Shown here: piece after piece, positions 6,794 through 14,705 of the stretch | Layout: the number at the start of each line of letters is the position of its first letter | Position numbering within the stretch: position 1 is the stretch's first letter | DNA from: Aeromicrobium sp. | GTDB lineage: Bacteria > Actinomycetota > Actinomycetes > Propionibacteriales > Nocardioidaceae | DNA: 32,974 nt | NCBI GenBank assembly: GCA_023257515.1 | Contig: JALRCA010000264.1 | Span: forward strand, 1 to 32,974 | Direction: 5' to 3' | Notes under the pieces: model-generated | Told to the model about the DNA's origin: nothing | Databases searched by the model: none | Seen by the model: only the letters and a program-made list of their open reading frames with translations | Translations under genes and position numbers: made by a program

Positions 6794-9118
6794 GTGTCAG
6801 CCGACAACCAGTTCGCCAGCCTAGTCGCGTCGTTGCGCGCTCCCCGTGTTGCGTTGTGCGTCGACGACGCTCACTTCGTCCGTCAGACCAGCTCAGCGAT
6901 GCGAGTTCACGCGCAGTTGTGGGGCGGGGTCGGAAACGTCGTCATCTCGACTCTCGGCGGCAAACTGCATCCCGCCGTGGCCCGAGCGCTCGCCGCATAC
7001 GACCCTGACCACCTCAGCGTCCTCGGCCTCACCTACCCCGAGATCGAAGTCCAGGAGCCCGGTGTGCGGCCGCTGCACGTCGACGGCGAACTGGTCACTG
7101 ACCCCACCGAACGCGCCTCAGTGCTCGCGCAGATGGGAGAGTACGGCCCCCAGGTCGTTGAAGATGCCGTCGATGAGCAGTCCATCGAGCGTCTTCGTGG
7201 GACGTTGGCGACATTCGACGACGACGGTGAGTCCCGCGTCTCCTGGCTTCATCCTGGACAGATCGACGACACAGTTGTCTCGACCATCGGCACCCCGGAC
7301 TCGTACTCGGCCATCGAGACCGGCGACCCAATACTCGACCTGGCCGTAGGACTTCGGCGGGGCGTCCCGGTCCAGTCGTCCGGCCCGATGACGTTGAGTG
7401 AAACTCAGACCATCAGCACGTGCGTCGACCTTCTACTCAATCCCGCCGCCACCGACGACAAGTCGCCGTTCGCTCCCACCGCGATGGGTCTGACACGCAT
7501 CAGCGCCGGCGGCCATCGCCCCAACACCCCGATCGTCGTACTCGGTCGCACCGGGTCCGACATGTCACTCGCTACGACTCTTGACCGCCACCGCGGTAAC
7601 ACCGCATGGCTTCCGGTGACCGCCGACCACGGCATGTGGTTGAAGAGGCTCGGCGACTCACTCAAGTCGATGGGGAGCCGCAGTTACGTGCGCGAGCTCG
7701 TCGTCACCAGCACCAGCCTCAATGACAGCGACTGCAAGACCCTGTTCGAGCAGATCCAGGCCGCCGGGTTCATCCCTTGGCCGGCCGACCGACCCATCAA
7801 GGTCACATACGTGCCCGCCGACCACGTCCCACTCGGCCGGACCACCTTCACGTGGCGCGTGGAGAACTACTGGGATAGGCGTTTCACCGCACCGGTCACT
7901 ACCGAGGGTGGCAGCACCACACTTGTCTCTCCGCCACCATTGGACGTGCCCGAATGGTTCGACATCCACCCGAGGAAGTGGATCACCGAAGTCACCCACG
8001 ACAGGCGTCCCGTGCTTCGCCACCCGGGCATCAACGCCGATCACCTCCGCGCCCCGAACTCCAATCACTTCGAGACGTTCATCCGGGCCAGCCACGGAGC
8101 CGTCGCGTTCGAGTCAGCCCGATGGGACTTGGTGCTGGCCGGCTCATCTCACTTCGGCCAGCTCGCCCGTCCACGGTTGCGGTGGCCCGGCATCCGCGAG
8201 TCCCTCAACCTTGCCGCGCAAACTGCCGGACTCCGGGTCCGCCCCTCCGCGCCCGGCAAGATCGCACAATTGACGACCCTCATGTGGGGCGGACGAACTG
8301 ATCTCATCACAGATCTCCTGCCCGCCCGACGTCCACTCGTCGACCGATTGCTCACCGAACCAGGCGAGGACAGGCCGCTCGAGAAGGAGGCCGACGCCCC
8401 CAAACAGCAGCCCCGAATCCGCAAGCACGGCCGCTGCCTGGTCCCGTTCCCCGCATTCGACGGACTCGCCGACCCCGCCGATGTGCGTGCCTGGCTCGAC
8501 ACCAAGGTCAGCACCGGCGCAGTGCGCACCGGCATCATCCTCAACTGCGGCGTTTGCCCGTTCGGTGACTTCTACCCCATCGACAACGTCGGGTCGACGT
8601 TTACGTGCGCTCGCTGCGGAAGCGTCAACGCCCTCACATCCGAACGGTGGCGGAAGCCCGCCGAGGGCCCGATCTGGTACTTCGAGCTCCACCCGACCGC
8701 TGCCGAATTCTTCGCCACCCACAGTGACGCCGCGCTGCTGGCCACACACCACCACCCCGCCACCCAACGCACCGATGAGGTCGACTACGAACTCGAGTTC
8801 ATCAACACCAAGTCCGGCAAAGCCGAGGTCGAGGTCGACTTCGCCATCATGGGATGGGACGGGCTGATACTCGGAGAAGCCAAGTCGAACGGCGCACTAA
8901 AGGGCGCCAACGAGAAGGCGCGCGTCGCCGAAGTCGCCAAGAAGTTCAAGGCAGCCACCGCATCCGGCGCGACCGAAGTCTGCTTCGCCACGACCGGCTC
9001 CTGGAGTCAGACTGCGATCAACTCATTTCAGGCCGCGATCGCTGCGCACCAGCCATCTGTCACCGTGACAACCCTCGAACACATCGAGACGACCAACGCG
9101 ACCCATAAGGCTATGTAG
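6794..9118 (+). CDS. Large island protein with zinc ribbon and PD-(D/E)XK-like nuclease domain
   Basis: 774 aa, cytoplasmic, no signal peptide or membrane segment. Residues 1-570 match no family I can name. They contain LWGGVGNVV near 42-50 followed by AYDPDHL near 68-74, and a second MWGG near 497-500. Residues 585-608 are a clear zinc ribbon (CGVC, 16 residues, CARC). The C-terminus (about 625-765) looks like a PD-(D/E)XK nuclease: EVEVDFAIMGWDGLILGEAKSN supplies the Asp (about D682) and the ExK pair (about E695, K697). A predicted helix-strand (EVCFATTGSW) follows, as in that fold. The GTG start is taken because TAGGCT lies six bases upstream, giving a leaderless message. It stands alone in an island beside tRNA-Lys with an IS remnant, so a single-gene nucleic-acid-cutting defence protein is plausible. 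That role is inference; no helicase, methylase or partner gene is present. Confidence 0.8.
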   Translation: MSADNQFASLVASLRAPRVALCVDDAHFVRQTSSAMRVHAQLWGGVGNVVISTLGGKLHPAVARALAAYDPDHLSVLGLTYPEIEVQEPGVRPLHVDGELVTDPTERASVLAQMGEYGPQVVEDAVDEQSIERLRGTLATFDDDGESRVSWLHPGQIDDTVVSTIGTPDSYSAIETGDPILDLAVGLRRGVPVQSSGPMTLSETQTISTCVDLLLNPAATDDKSPFAPTAMGLTRISAGGHRPNTPIVVLGRTGSDMSLATTLDRHRGNTAWLPVTADHGMWLKRLGDSLKSMGSRSYVRELVVTSTSLNDSDCKTLFEQIQAAGFIPWPADRPIKVTYVPADHVPLGRTTFTWRVENYWDRRFTAPVTTEGGSTTLVSPPPLDVPEWFDIHPRKWITEVTHDRRPVLRHPGINADHLRAPNSNHFETFIRASHGAVAFESARWDLVLAGSSHFGQLARPRLRWPGIRESLNLAAQTAGLRVRPSAPGKIAQLTTLMWGGRTDLITDLLPARRPLVDRLLTEPGEDRPLEKEADAPKQQPRIRKHGRCLVPFPAFDGLADPADVRAWLDTKVSTGAVRTGIILNCGVCPFGDFYPIDNVGSTFTCARCGSVNALTSERWRKPAEGPIWYFELHPTAAEFFATHSDAALLATHHHPATQRTDEVDYELEFINTKSGKAEVEVDFAIMGWDGLILGEAKSNGALKGANEKARVAEVAKKFKAATASGATEVCFATTGSWSQTAINSFQAAIAAHQPSVTVTTLEHIETTNATHKAM

Positions 9119-9354
9119 CCACACTGACCATCGCCGGTGCCGTTGTCGGAGTCGACAGCTGGCCCGTCGAGCCGATGCCGGGTCCCGTGCTGCCACCACT
9201 CGAGTTGTCCGGTCGCGTGACGTTTCGTCGGGCCGGCGTCGCGAGGCAGTTTGTCGTCGACGCCCCACTCGAACTCGCCGTCGAAGCAGTCGTCGTGACC
9301 GGGTGCTCGTCCCTCCATTTCTCGGTCCATCTGCTGCGTGACTTCTTCAGACAA
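9028..9354 (-). pseudogene. MORN-like (YwqK-type) repeat protein fragment
   Basis: A 108-codon minus-strand ORF with a possible TTG start. Its middle holds two copies of a recognisable repeat: GEFEWGVDDKLPRDAGP and then QLEWWQHGTRHRLDGPAV. The pattern EWW-x-G-x-x-HR-x-DGPA is typical of MORN_2/YwqK-like repeats found in phage and accessory proteins. After the second repeat the frame runs about 90 nt into the antisense of the 774-aa gene's 3' end, where the similarity stops. The gene is therefore probably truncated at about 9120-9130. The start lies beside the IS3 remnant. An intact short protein overlapping tail to tail cannot be excluded. Confidence 0.4.
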
Positions 9355-9375
9355 TAAGAGTGCTCATGGAGGTTG

Positions 9376-9661
9376 ATGATGGCTGCAACTGAGAGGTTCA
9401 CGACGGAGCAGATCGTCGCGAAGCTTCGGGAGGCGGAAAAGCTTCAGGGCCAGGGATTGACGATTCCGCAGGTGTGCAAGCGCTTGGGGGTCATCGGATC
9501 AGACGTTCTATCGGTGGCGTCTGAAGTATGGGGCGTCGAAGGAGGATGAGGCCCACCGTTTGACGGCGTTGGAGCAGGAGAATGCTCGGTTGAAGCGGAT
9601 CGCGGTCGAGCAGGCGTTGGACATCAGCATGGTGAAGGACTTGCAGAAGGCAAACTGGTGA
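9376..9661 (+). pseudogene. IS3-family transposase OrfA, frameshifted
   Basis: The start (ATERFTTEQIVAKLREAEK) has GGAGG just upstream and is the usual OrfA helix-turn-helix domain. One extra base near 9493, in the codons after KRLGV, shifts the frame. In the corrected frame the protein continues SDQTFYRWRLKYGASKEDEA, then a leucine-zipper-like segment ALEQENARLKRIAVEQALDI, and ends KDLQKANW. The corrected length of about 94 aa matches normal IS3 OrfA. As written the ORF is broken, so no functional OrfA or OrfAB fusion can be made. Confidence 0.75.
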
Positions 9662-9705
9662 GCCCGGCTCGGCACCGGGCTGCGGTCTCCCTTCTGATGC
9701 GCCGC
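9658..9705 (+). pseudogene. IS3-family transposase OrfB, 5' fragment
   Basis: GTG overlapping the orfA stop begins VSPARHRAAVSLLMRR, the usual start of IS3 OrfB. After that the frame runs into unrelated sequence and stops at 9831. The DDE integrase core is entirely missing, so this is a deletion remnant. Confidence 0.6.
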
Positions 9706-9876
9706 TCTCGACAAGGTGCTGTTCACGCTGCTGCAAGCAAGGCACACGCGGGCCGACAACCCCATCACGCGGCGACCATGACCGCGCGCGGCGGGACAAC
9801 GTCGATGGACCTGGTGGACGCGACCCCATGAGCCCGCGAGACTGTCGTCACCCGACCGTCCTCCTCAGGAGCGCTC

Positions 9877-11229
9877 ATGAGCAACCCGCCGTACGCCGTC
9901 GTCGACCCGTCCAGCGGGGAGGAGGTCGAGACCTTCCCGTTCGCCACCGACGCCGAGGTCGATCAGGCCGTGGCGCAGGCGCACGCGGCGCACGCCGACT
10001 GGGCCGGGCTGACGATCGAGCAGCGTGGCGAGGTCGTGAAGCGGGTCGCCGAGCTCTTCGAGGAGCGCAAGCACGACCTGTCGGAGATCGCCCGCACCGA
10101 GATGGGCAAGGCCCTCGACCAGGGCATCGACGAGACCGAGCTGTGCCGCGACATCTTCGCCTACTTCGCCGAGCACGGCCCCGCACTCGCAGCCGACCAG
10201 CCGATCCCCACCGGCGACGGCGCCAAGGCGTTCGTGCGGCGTCGCTCCATCGGCGTGCTGCTCGGGATCATGCCGTGGAACTTCCCCTTCTACCAGGTCG
10301 CGCGGTTCGTGGCCCCGAACCTGATGCTGGGCAACACGATCGTGCTCAAGCACGCGGAGTCCGTACCGCGATCGGCCCTCGCGGTCGAGCAGCTCCTGCA
10401 CGACGCCGGCGTTCCGCGCGCGGTCTACACGAACCTGTTCGCGACCCACGACCAGGTCGCGACGATCATCGCCGACCCTCGCGTGCAGGGCGTCTCGTTG
10501 ACCGGCTCCGAGCGGGCCGGCTCCGCCGTCGCCGCACTGGCCGGCCAGCACCTCAAGAAGTGCGTGCTCGAGCTCGGCGGCTCCGACCCGATGATCGTGC
10601 TCGACACCGACGACCTCGACTCCCTCGTCGGTGACGCGTGGGACTTCCGCGTCTACAACGCGGGGCAGGCCTGCAACGCCAACAAGCGCATGATCGTGCG
10701 GTCGGAGGTCTTCGGCGACTTCGTCGACGCGCTCGTCGAGCGGGCGCGGTCCGTCGAGGACTTCGCGCCCCTGTCGTCCCGCGCGGCCGCCGAGACGCTG
10801 CACGCCCAGGTCCAGGAGGCGGTCGCCGCGGGGGCCACGCTCCACGTCGGTGGTGAGCTCGCCGACGACGCCTCGGCGCGCTACTCCCCCGCCGTGCTCA
10901 CCGGCGTCACCCCCGACATGCGGGCCTACCGCGAGGAGCTGTTCGGACCGGTCGCGGTCGTCTACGAGGTCACGTCCGACGACGAGGCCGTCAGCCTCGC
11001 CAACGACACGCCCTACGGGCTCGGCGGATCCGTGTTCAGCACCGACGTCGGCCGGGCCCGCGCCGTCGCCGACCGCCTCGACGTCGGCATGGCCAATGTC
11101 AACACCGTCGCCGGCGAGGCCGCCGAGCTGCCCTTCGGCGGCGTCAAGCGCTCCGGCTTCGGCCGCGAGCTCGGCCCCCTCGGCATGGACGAGTTCGTCA
11201 ACAAGCAGCTGCTCTACGTCGCGGACTGA
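9877..11229 (+). CDS. NAD(P)-dependent aldehyde dehydrogenase, succinate-semialdehyde type
   Basis: 450-aa cytoplasmic aldehyde dehydrogenase. Catalytic and cofactor residues are all visible: N135 in MPWNFPF, K158 in IVLKHAESVP, E232 in LELGGSDP and the nucleophile C266 in NAGQACNANKRM. The C-terminal segment PFGGVKRSGFGRELG is typical. The MPWNFPFYQVAR and LGGSDPMIVLDTDDLD signatures place it with succinate-semialdehyde dehydrogenases (GabD-like), which convert succinate semialdehyde to succinate using NADP. The substrate remains a family-level guess. The ATG at 9877 has CAGGAG 6 nt before it; the 9828 start in the track belongs to another frame. It is the first core gene right of the island and stands alone. 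Confidence 0.9.
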   Translation: MSNPPYAVVDPSSGEEVETFPFATDAEVDQAVAQAHAAHADWAGLTIEQRGEVVKRVAELFEERKHDLSEIARTEMGKALDQGIDETELCRDIFAYFAEHGPALAADQPIPTGDGAKAFVRRRSIGVLLGIMPWNFPFYQVARFVAPNLMLGNTIVLKHAESVPRSALAVEQLLHDAGVPRAVYTNLFATHDQVATIIADPRVQGVSLTGSERAGSAVAALAGQHLKKCVLELGGSDPMIVLDTDDLDSLVGDAWDFRVYNAGQACNANKRMIVRSEVFGDFVDALVERARSVEDFAPLSSRAAAETLHAQVQEAVAAGATLHVGGELADDASARYSPAVLTGVTPDMRAYREELFGPVAVVYEVTSDDEAVSLANDTPYGLGGSVFSTDVGRARAVADRLDVGMANVNTVAGEAAELPFGGVKRSGFGRELGPLGMDEFVNKQLLYVAD

Positions 11230-11238
11230 CGCGCCGCC

Positions 11239-11883
11239 TCAGCGCTGCGTCGCGAGCCTCCCGGCGAGACCGATCATGGCGACACCACCGGCGGTCTTGA
11301 GCCGGCGCAACCTTCGGGGCGCGCGGCCGAACCACCCCCGCAGCGAGCCCGCCGCCAGGACCCAGACGGTCTCGATCACGACCTGAGCGAGAGCACCGGC
11401 CAGTCCGATGAGCGCCATCTGCAGCGTCGGGTGACCGAGGTCGTGATCCACGAACTGCGGCAGGATCGCCATGAGCGACACGATGCTCTTGGGATTCGCC
11501 ACGCCGACGGAGAAGCCCTGCCGCACCGCCGCGCGGCGGGTCCGCGACGCCACGACCTGGGACGGCTCCGGGTCCGTGGGTCCAGCCCCGCGGCGAGAGG
11601 CGAGCAGCGCCGTGACGCCGAGGTAGAGCAGGTAGCAGGCACCGGCGATCTTGACGACCAGGAACAGCTCGGCCGATGCGGCGACGATCGCACCGAGACC
11701 GGTCAGGACGAGCGCCAGCAGCACGACCCCGCCCACCGCGTTGCCGAGCACGATCCACATCGCCGGACCGCGGCCGTGGGTGATGGCGCGACTCGTCTCG
11801 AGCAGCACCGACGGCCCGGGGACGGCTGACAGCAGGGCCGACAGCGCGAGGAAACCGAGCACCAGAGCGGGATCGACAGGCAC
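11239..11883 (-). CDS. LysE-family amino-acid/metabolite exporter
   Basis: 214-aa membrane protein of the LysE/RhtB family, which exports amino acids or small metabolites. Typical features are the start PALVLGFLALSALLSAVPGPSVLLE, a hydrophobic pattern consistent with five to six segments, and the conserved VGVANPKSIVSLMAILPQFV block near residues 125-145. The GTG start at 11883 is preceded on the minus strand by TAGTCT and six bases, so the mRNA is probably leaderless. It ends 9 nt from the convergent aldehyde dehydrogenase and is divergent from a GNAT gene only 42 bp away. The substrate is unknown. Confidence 0.88.
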   Translation of the reverse strand: MPVDPALVLGFLALSALLSAVPGPSVLLETSRAITHGRGPAMWIVLGNAVGGVVLLALVLTGLGAIVAASAELFLVVKIAGACYLLYLGVTALLASRRGAGPTDPEPSQVVASRTRRAAVRQGFSVGVANPKSIVSLMAILPQFVDHDLGHPTLQMALIGLAGALAQVVIETVWVLAAGSLRGWFGRAPRRLRRLKTAGGVAMIGLAGRLATQR

Positions 11884-11889
11884 GTCCCG

Positions 11890-11918
11890 AGACTACCTCC
11901 GCCGGCGCTGCCTATCGT
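11890..11918. promoter_or_regulatory. Back-to-back leaderless promoters of LysE and GNAT genes
   Basis: TAGTCT (minus, 11890-11895) serves the LysE gene and TATCGT (plus, 11913-11918) the GNAT gene, each 6-7 nt from its GTG. The whole divergent gap is 42 bp. The two promoters must overlap, so they may compete for polymerase. Confidence 0.5.
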
Positions 11919-11925
11919 GTGAGCC

Positions 11926-12333
11926 GTGACCGACCCCGACCTGCTGCGCACACCGCCCTCGCTCGAGGACTACCTCCACCTGAGGGCCGCGTCCGGGCTG
12001 TCGCCCAAGACACCGGAGCAGGGTCGCGGCGCCGTGGCCAACAGCTGGCGGTGGAGCGTGGTCGAGCGCGACGGACGAGCGGTCGCGATGGGACGCGTCA
12101 TCGGCGACGGCGGCTGGTACTTCCACGTCGCCGACATGGCGACGCTCCCCGAGCACCAGGGGCAGGGCCTCGGCCGGCGGGTGCTCGCCGACCTGCTGAC
12201 GCAGATCGACGAGGCCGCTCCCCCGGGCGCCTACGTCACCCTGATGGCCGACGAACCCGGACGCAGGCTGTACGAGTCGATGGGCTTCGTCGAGACTGCT
12301 CCCCACTCGCTGGGCATGCGTCTCGCGCCCTGA
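11926..12333 (+). CDS. GNAT-family N-acetyltransferase
   Basis: 135-aa cytoplasmic acetyltransferase. The acetyl-CoA-binding motif A is clear at residues 70-90: DMATLPEHQGQGLGRRVLADLL. The C-terminal LYESMGFVETAPHSLGMRL is the usual last strand of small GNAT enzymes. The substrate (amine, antibiotic or protein) cannot be told. The GTG at 11926 follows TATCGT by seven bases. It is divergent from a LysE exporter, so the pair may detoxify and export a small amine, but this is a weak inference. Confidence 0.88.
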   Translation: MTDPDLLRTPPSLEDYLHLRAASGLSPKTPEQGRGAVANSWRWSVVERDGRAVAMGRVIGDGGWYFHVADMATLPEHQGQGLGRRVLADLLTQIDEAAPPGAYVTLMADEPGRRLYESMGFVETAPHSLGMRLAP

Positions 12334-12486
12334 ACCGCGTCAGGTCCCACGGCAGATCCACGGTCCGTCGAGCGGGAGGAACGGTCCACGCGGGGTACCC
12401 ACCGCGGGACCCACCTGGACGAACGGTCCTGCCGCACCGGCGGACGGACCCGGGTGCCGTCGCCCGTCGCCCGAGGGAGGTCTCGC

Positions 12487-13500
12487 GTGCACGACCTCTC
12501 CACGGGGCACGCGGCGCAGGTCGCGGGTCCGCGTACCGCGTCCGCCCACCGGTCGGCGGCGATGCTGCAGGAGCTGGCGGACCTCACGGGGCACGACGGC
12601 GCGTGGCTCACCGTCTCGGACACACGCCTGGGCGCCCAGGCACTCGTGGCGAGCGTGGGGCTGGGTCGCTCGGCGACCGAGATCCTCGACCAGGACGGCA
12701 CGACGCCGGCGCTGACGGCCGTGTGGCCCGCGGGGCTGGCGACCGCCGTGGAGGTCACGACGTTGCCCGAGGGCCTGGTCGACCGGACCCTCTGGCGAAG
12801 CTGTCTGGTCCCGGCAGGGTTCACCTCCGGACTGGTGGCGGCCCTCCGCGACGGCTCGGGCCACCAGGTCGCCGTCGTCGGCCTGGTCTCGCGTCGTCGA
12901 CCGGCACCATCGGACGTCACCCGACACCACCTCGGGCGACTCGCGCCGTCGATCACCCGCGCCACCTCGCCCATGGAGTCGCTCCTGGCGGCCGCGCGAC
13001 TCGTGCCCGAGGCCCGAGCCGGCGTGGCCCTCGTCCACGGCGGCAGCACGTGCACCCTGCCGGGCCTGCAGGACCATCCGCTCCTCCGACCGGGCACGCC
13101 GGTGATCCGTGTCGCCGGCGGAGGCCTGGCCGTCGGCGAGATCGCCCGGTCGTTCCTGTGGCCGACGTCGGACTCGCAGGTCGACGGCGCCCATGCCCGA
13201 CTGACGTTGCTCGCGACGGCAGACGTGTCGCGCTTCGTCGGAGGCCTGCTGCTGCTGACGCCCGACGCCGACTGCAGGACCTTGACGCCCCGCGAGCTCC
13301 AGGTCCTCGGCCTCCTGGTGGGCGGCCGGTCGAACCAGCAGATCGCGAGCCGACTGGCCGTGGCACCGCGCACCGTCGCCACCCACGTGGAGCACGTGAT
13401 GCGCAAGCTGCGCGCCTCGTCGCGGACGCTCGCCGCCGTCCTGGCCGAGCGGGAGGGTCTCTACGTGCCGTCCGTCCCGACGGCCCACCGCCCACGGTGA
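12487..13500 (+). CDS. LuxR-type transcriptional regulator
   Basis: 337 aa from the GTG at 12487, which has GAGGGAGG 6-8 nt upstream; the track start at 12454 has no such signal. The C-terminal 55 residues are a LuxR/NarL helix-turn-helix (LTPRELQVLGLLVGGRSNQQIASRLAVAPRTVATHV). The N-terminal 260 residues have mixed alpha/beta character, possibly a GAF-like sensor, and I recognise no receiver aspartate. The HTH could activate stress or dehydrogenase genes nearby. It converges on the operon ending at 13530. Three AACGGTCC or ACGGTCC copies lie in the 150 bp before the start and may be binding sites. Confidence 0.8.
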   Translation: MHDLSTGHAAQVAGPRTASAHRSAAMLQELADLTGHDGAWLTVSDTRLGAQALVASVGLGRSATEILDQDGTTPALTAVWPAGLATAVEVTTLPEGLVDRTLWRSCLVPAGFTSGLVAALRDGSGHQVAVVGLVSRRRPAPSDVTRHHLGRLAPSITRATSPMESLLAAARLVPEARAGVALVHGGSTCTLPGLQDHPLLRPGTPVIRVAGGGLAVGEIARSFLWPTSDSQVDGAHARLTLLATADVSRFVGGLLLLTPDADCRTLTPRELQVLGLLVGGRSNQQIASRLAVAPRTVATHVEHVMRKLRASSRTLAAVLAEREGLYVPSVPTAHRPR

Positions 13501-13520
13501 CGCGGTGACGCGCCACCGCG
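13501..13520. terminator. Hairpin between convergent luxR-type and dehydrogenase genes
   Basis: CGCGGTG and CACCGCG form a perfect 7-bp stem with a 6-nt loop in the 29-bp gap between the two stop codons. No T-tract is present. A bidirectional terminator is inferred from position. Confidence 0.4.
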
Positions 13521-13529
13521 GGCGGTCCC

Positions 13530-14705
13530 TCAGTCGTGCGGGTGGAACACCGCACGCACGCAGCCGTCCTCCTTCTCCTTGAACATCCGGTACCCCGCGG
13601 GGCCGTCGTCCAGCGACATGACGTGCGTCGCGAGGTGCTCGGTCCGGACCTCTCCGCGGCTCATCCGCTCGAGGATCTCCGGCACGTAGCGATGACCGTG
13701 CTGCTGGGCACCGCGGAGCGTGAGCGCCTTGTTCATGACCGCTCCCAGGGGGAACTTGTCGACCAGGCCCGCGAACACCCCTAGGGTGAAGACCGACCCG
13801 CCCTTGCGGCACGCGTAGATCGCCTCGCGGACCGCTGTGGGGCGGTCGGTCTGCAGGCGGAGCTGCTGCTTCGCCTGGTCGTACAGGTACTGCGGGCCGG
13901 GCGAGTGCGCCTCCATCCCGACGGCCTCGATGCACACGTCGGGCCCCCGTCCGCCGGTGATCTCGCGCAGCGCCGCCGGCACGTCGTCCTGCTCGTAGTC
14001 CAGTGTCTCGGCGCCGATCTGCGTTCGGACCTGGTCGAGGCGGTTCTCGTACCGATCGATCACGACGACCTGCTCGGCGCCCATGATCATCGCGGCACGA
14101 GCCGCCATCTGACCGACGCCGCCACCGCCCCACACGGCGACGACGTCGCCGGGGCCCACGCCCGCCTGGTGCGCGCCGGTCCAGCCGGTCGGCGCGGCGT
14201 CGGACGCGAACAGCGCCCGCTCGTCACTGACGTCGGCCGGGACGGTGAACGCACCCTGGTCCGCGTAGGGGACGCGGATGTAGGGCGCGTGGCTGCCCGC
14301 CCAGCCGCCGAGGGCGTGGGAGTAGCCGAAGCACCCGCCGATCGACTGCCCCCACAGCGCCTCGGTGATGCCCGGGTTGGGGTTGCCGTTGTCGCACAGG
14401 GAGTAGAGCTCCTGCCGGCAGTACCAGCAGTGGCCGCAGCTCGTGAAGGAGACGACCACGACCCGGTCGCCGACGCGGTGCTTGGTCACGCCGGGCCCGA
14501 CGGCGGCGACGGTGCCCATGAACTCGTGCCCGAGCACGTCGCCCGCGCGCATCGCAGGGATGTAGCCGCCCATCAGGTGCAGGTCGGAGCCGCACGTGGC
14601 GCTGAGTCCCACCTCCACGATCATGTCGTGGTCGTTGAGGATCGTGGGCTCGGGGACGTCCTCGACGCCGATCTCGTTGACCCCTCGCCAGGTGACCGCC
14701 TTCAT
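13530..14705 (-). CDS. Zinc-dependent alcohol/formaldehyde-type dehydrogenase
   Basis: 391-aa cytoplasmic medium-chain dehydrogenase. The catalytic zinc ligands are C38 (ATCGSDLH) and H60-E61 (GHEFMG). The structural zinc cysteines are C90, C93, C96 and C104 (SCGHCWYCRQELYSLC). The Rossmann motif VWGGGGVGQMA lies near 190-200. The long insert around residues 250-300 (KQQLRLQTDRPTAVREAI) resembles the glutathione-independent formaldehyde dehydrogenase group. It is the last gene of a four-gene operon, its ATG overlapping the previous stop as ATGA. A second dehydrogenase of the same class opens the operon, suggesting paired aldehyde or alcohol detoxification. Confidence 0.88.
   Translation of the reverse strand: MKAVTWRGVNEIGVEDVPEPTILNDHDMIVEVGLSATCGSDLHLMGGYIPAMRAGDVLGHEFMGTVAAVGPGVTKHRVGDRVVVVSFTSCGHCWYCRQELYSLCDNGNPNPGITEALWGQSIGGCFGYSHALGGWAGSHAPYIRVPYADQGAFTVPADVSDERALFASDAAPTGWTGAHQAGVGPGDVVAVWGGGGVGQMAARAAMIMGAEQVVVIDRYENRLDQVRTQIGAETLDYEQDDVPAALREITGGRGPDVCIEAVGMEAHSPGPQYLYDQAKQQLRLQTDRPTAVREAIYACRKGGSVFTLGVFAGLVDKFPLGAVMNKALTLRGAQQHGHRYVPEILERMSRGEVRTEHLATHVMSLDDGPAGYRMFKEKEDGCVRAVFHPHD

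Larger units (their letters stand above)
9376..9705 (+). mobile_element. IS3-family insertion sequence remnant
   Basis: Contains a frameshifted orfA and the first 16 codons of orfB, then the similarity ends abruptly. No terminal inverted repeats could be identified, so the edges are those of the coding remnant. It lies at the right side of the tRNA-Lys island, about 170 bp before core genome genes resume. Confidence 0.75.

Noticed and set aside
9709-9785. Possible second transposase fragment reading LDKVLFTLLQARHTRADNPITRR
   Set aside because: Vaguely like the start of an IS5-type transposase, but too short and not convincing by eye.
9700-9876. Right-hand attachment site repeating the tRNA-Lys 3' end
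   Set aside because: No copy of GGTTCGAGTCCCAC or similar was found here by eye.
12392-12400. GGGGTACCC as a SigB/SigF promoter for the LuxR-type gene
   Set aside because: No GTTT-like -35 at 14-16 nt on either strand, unlike the two accepted sites.
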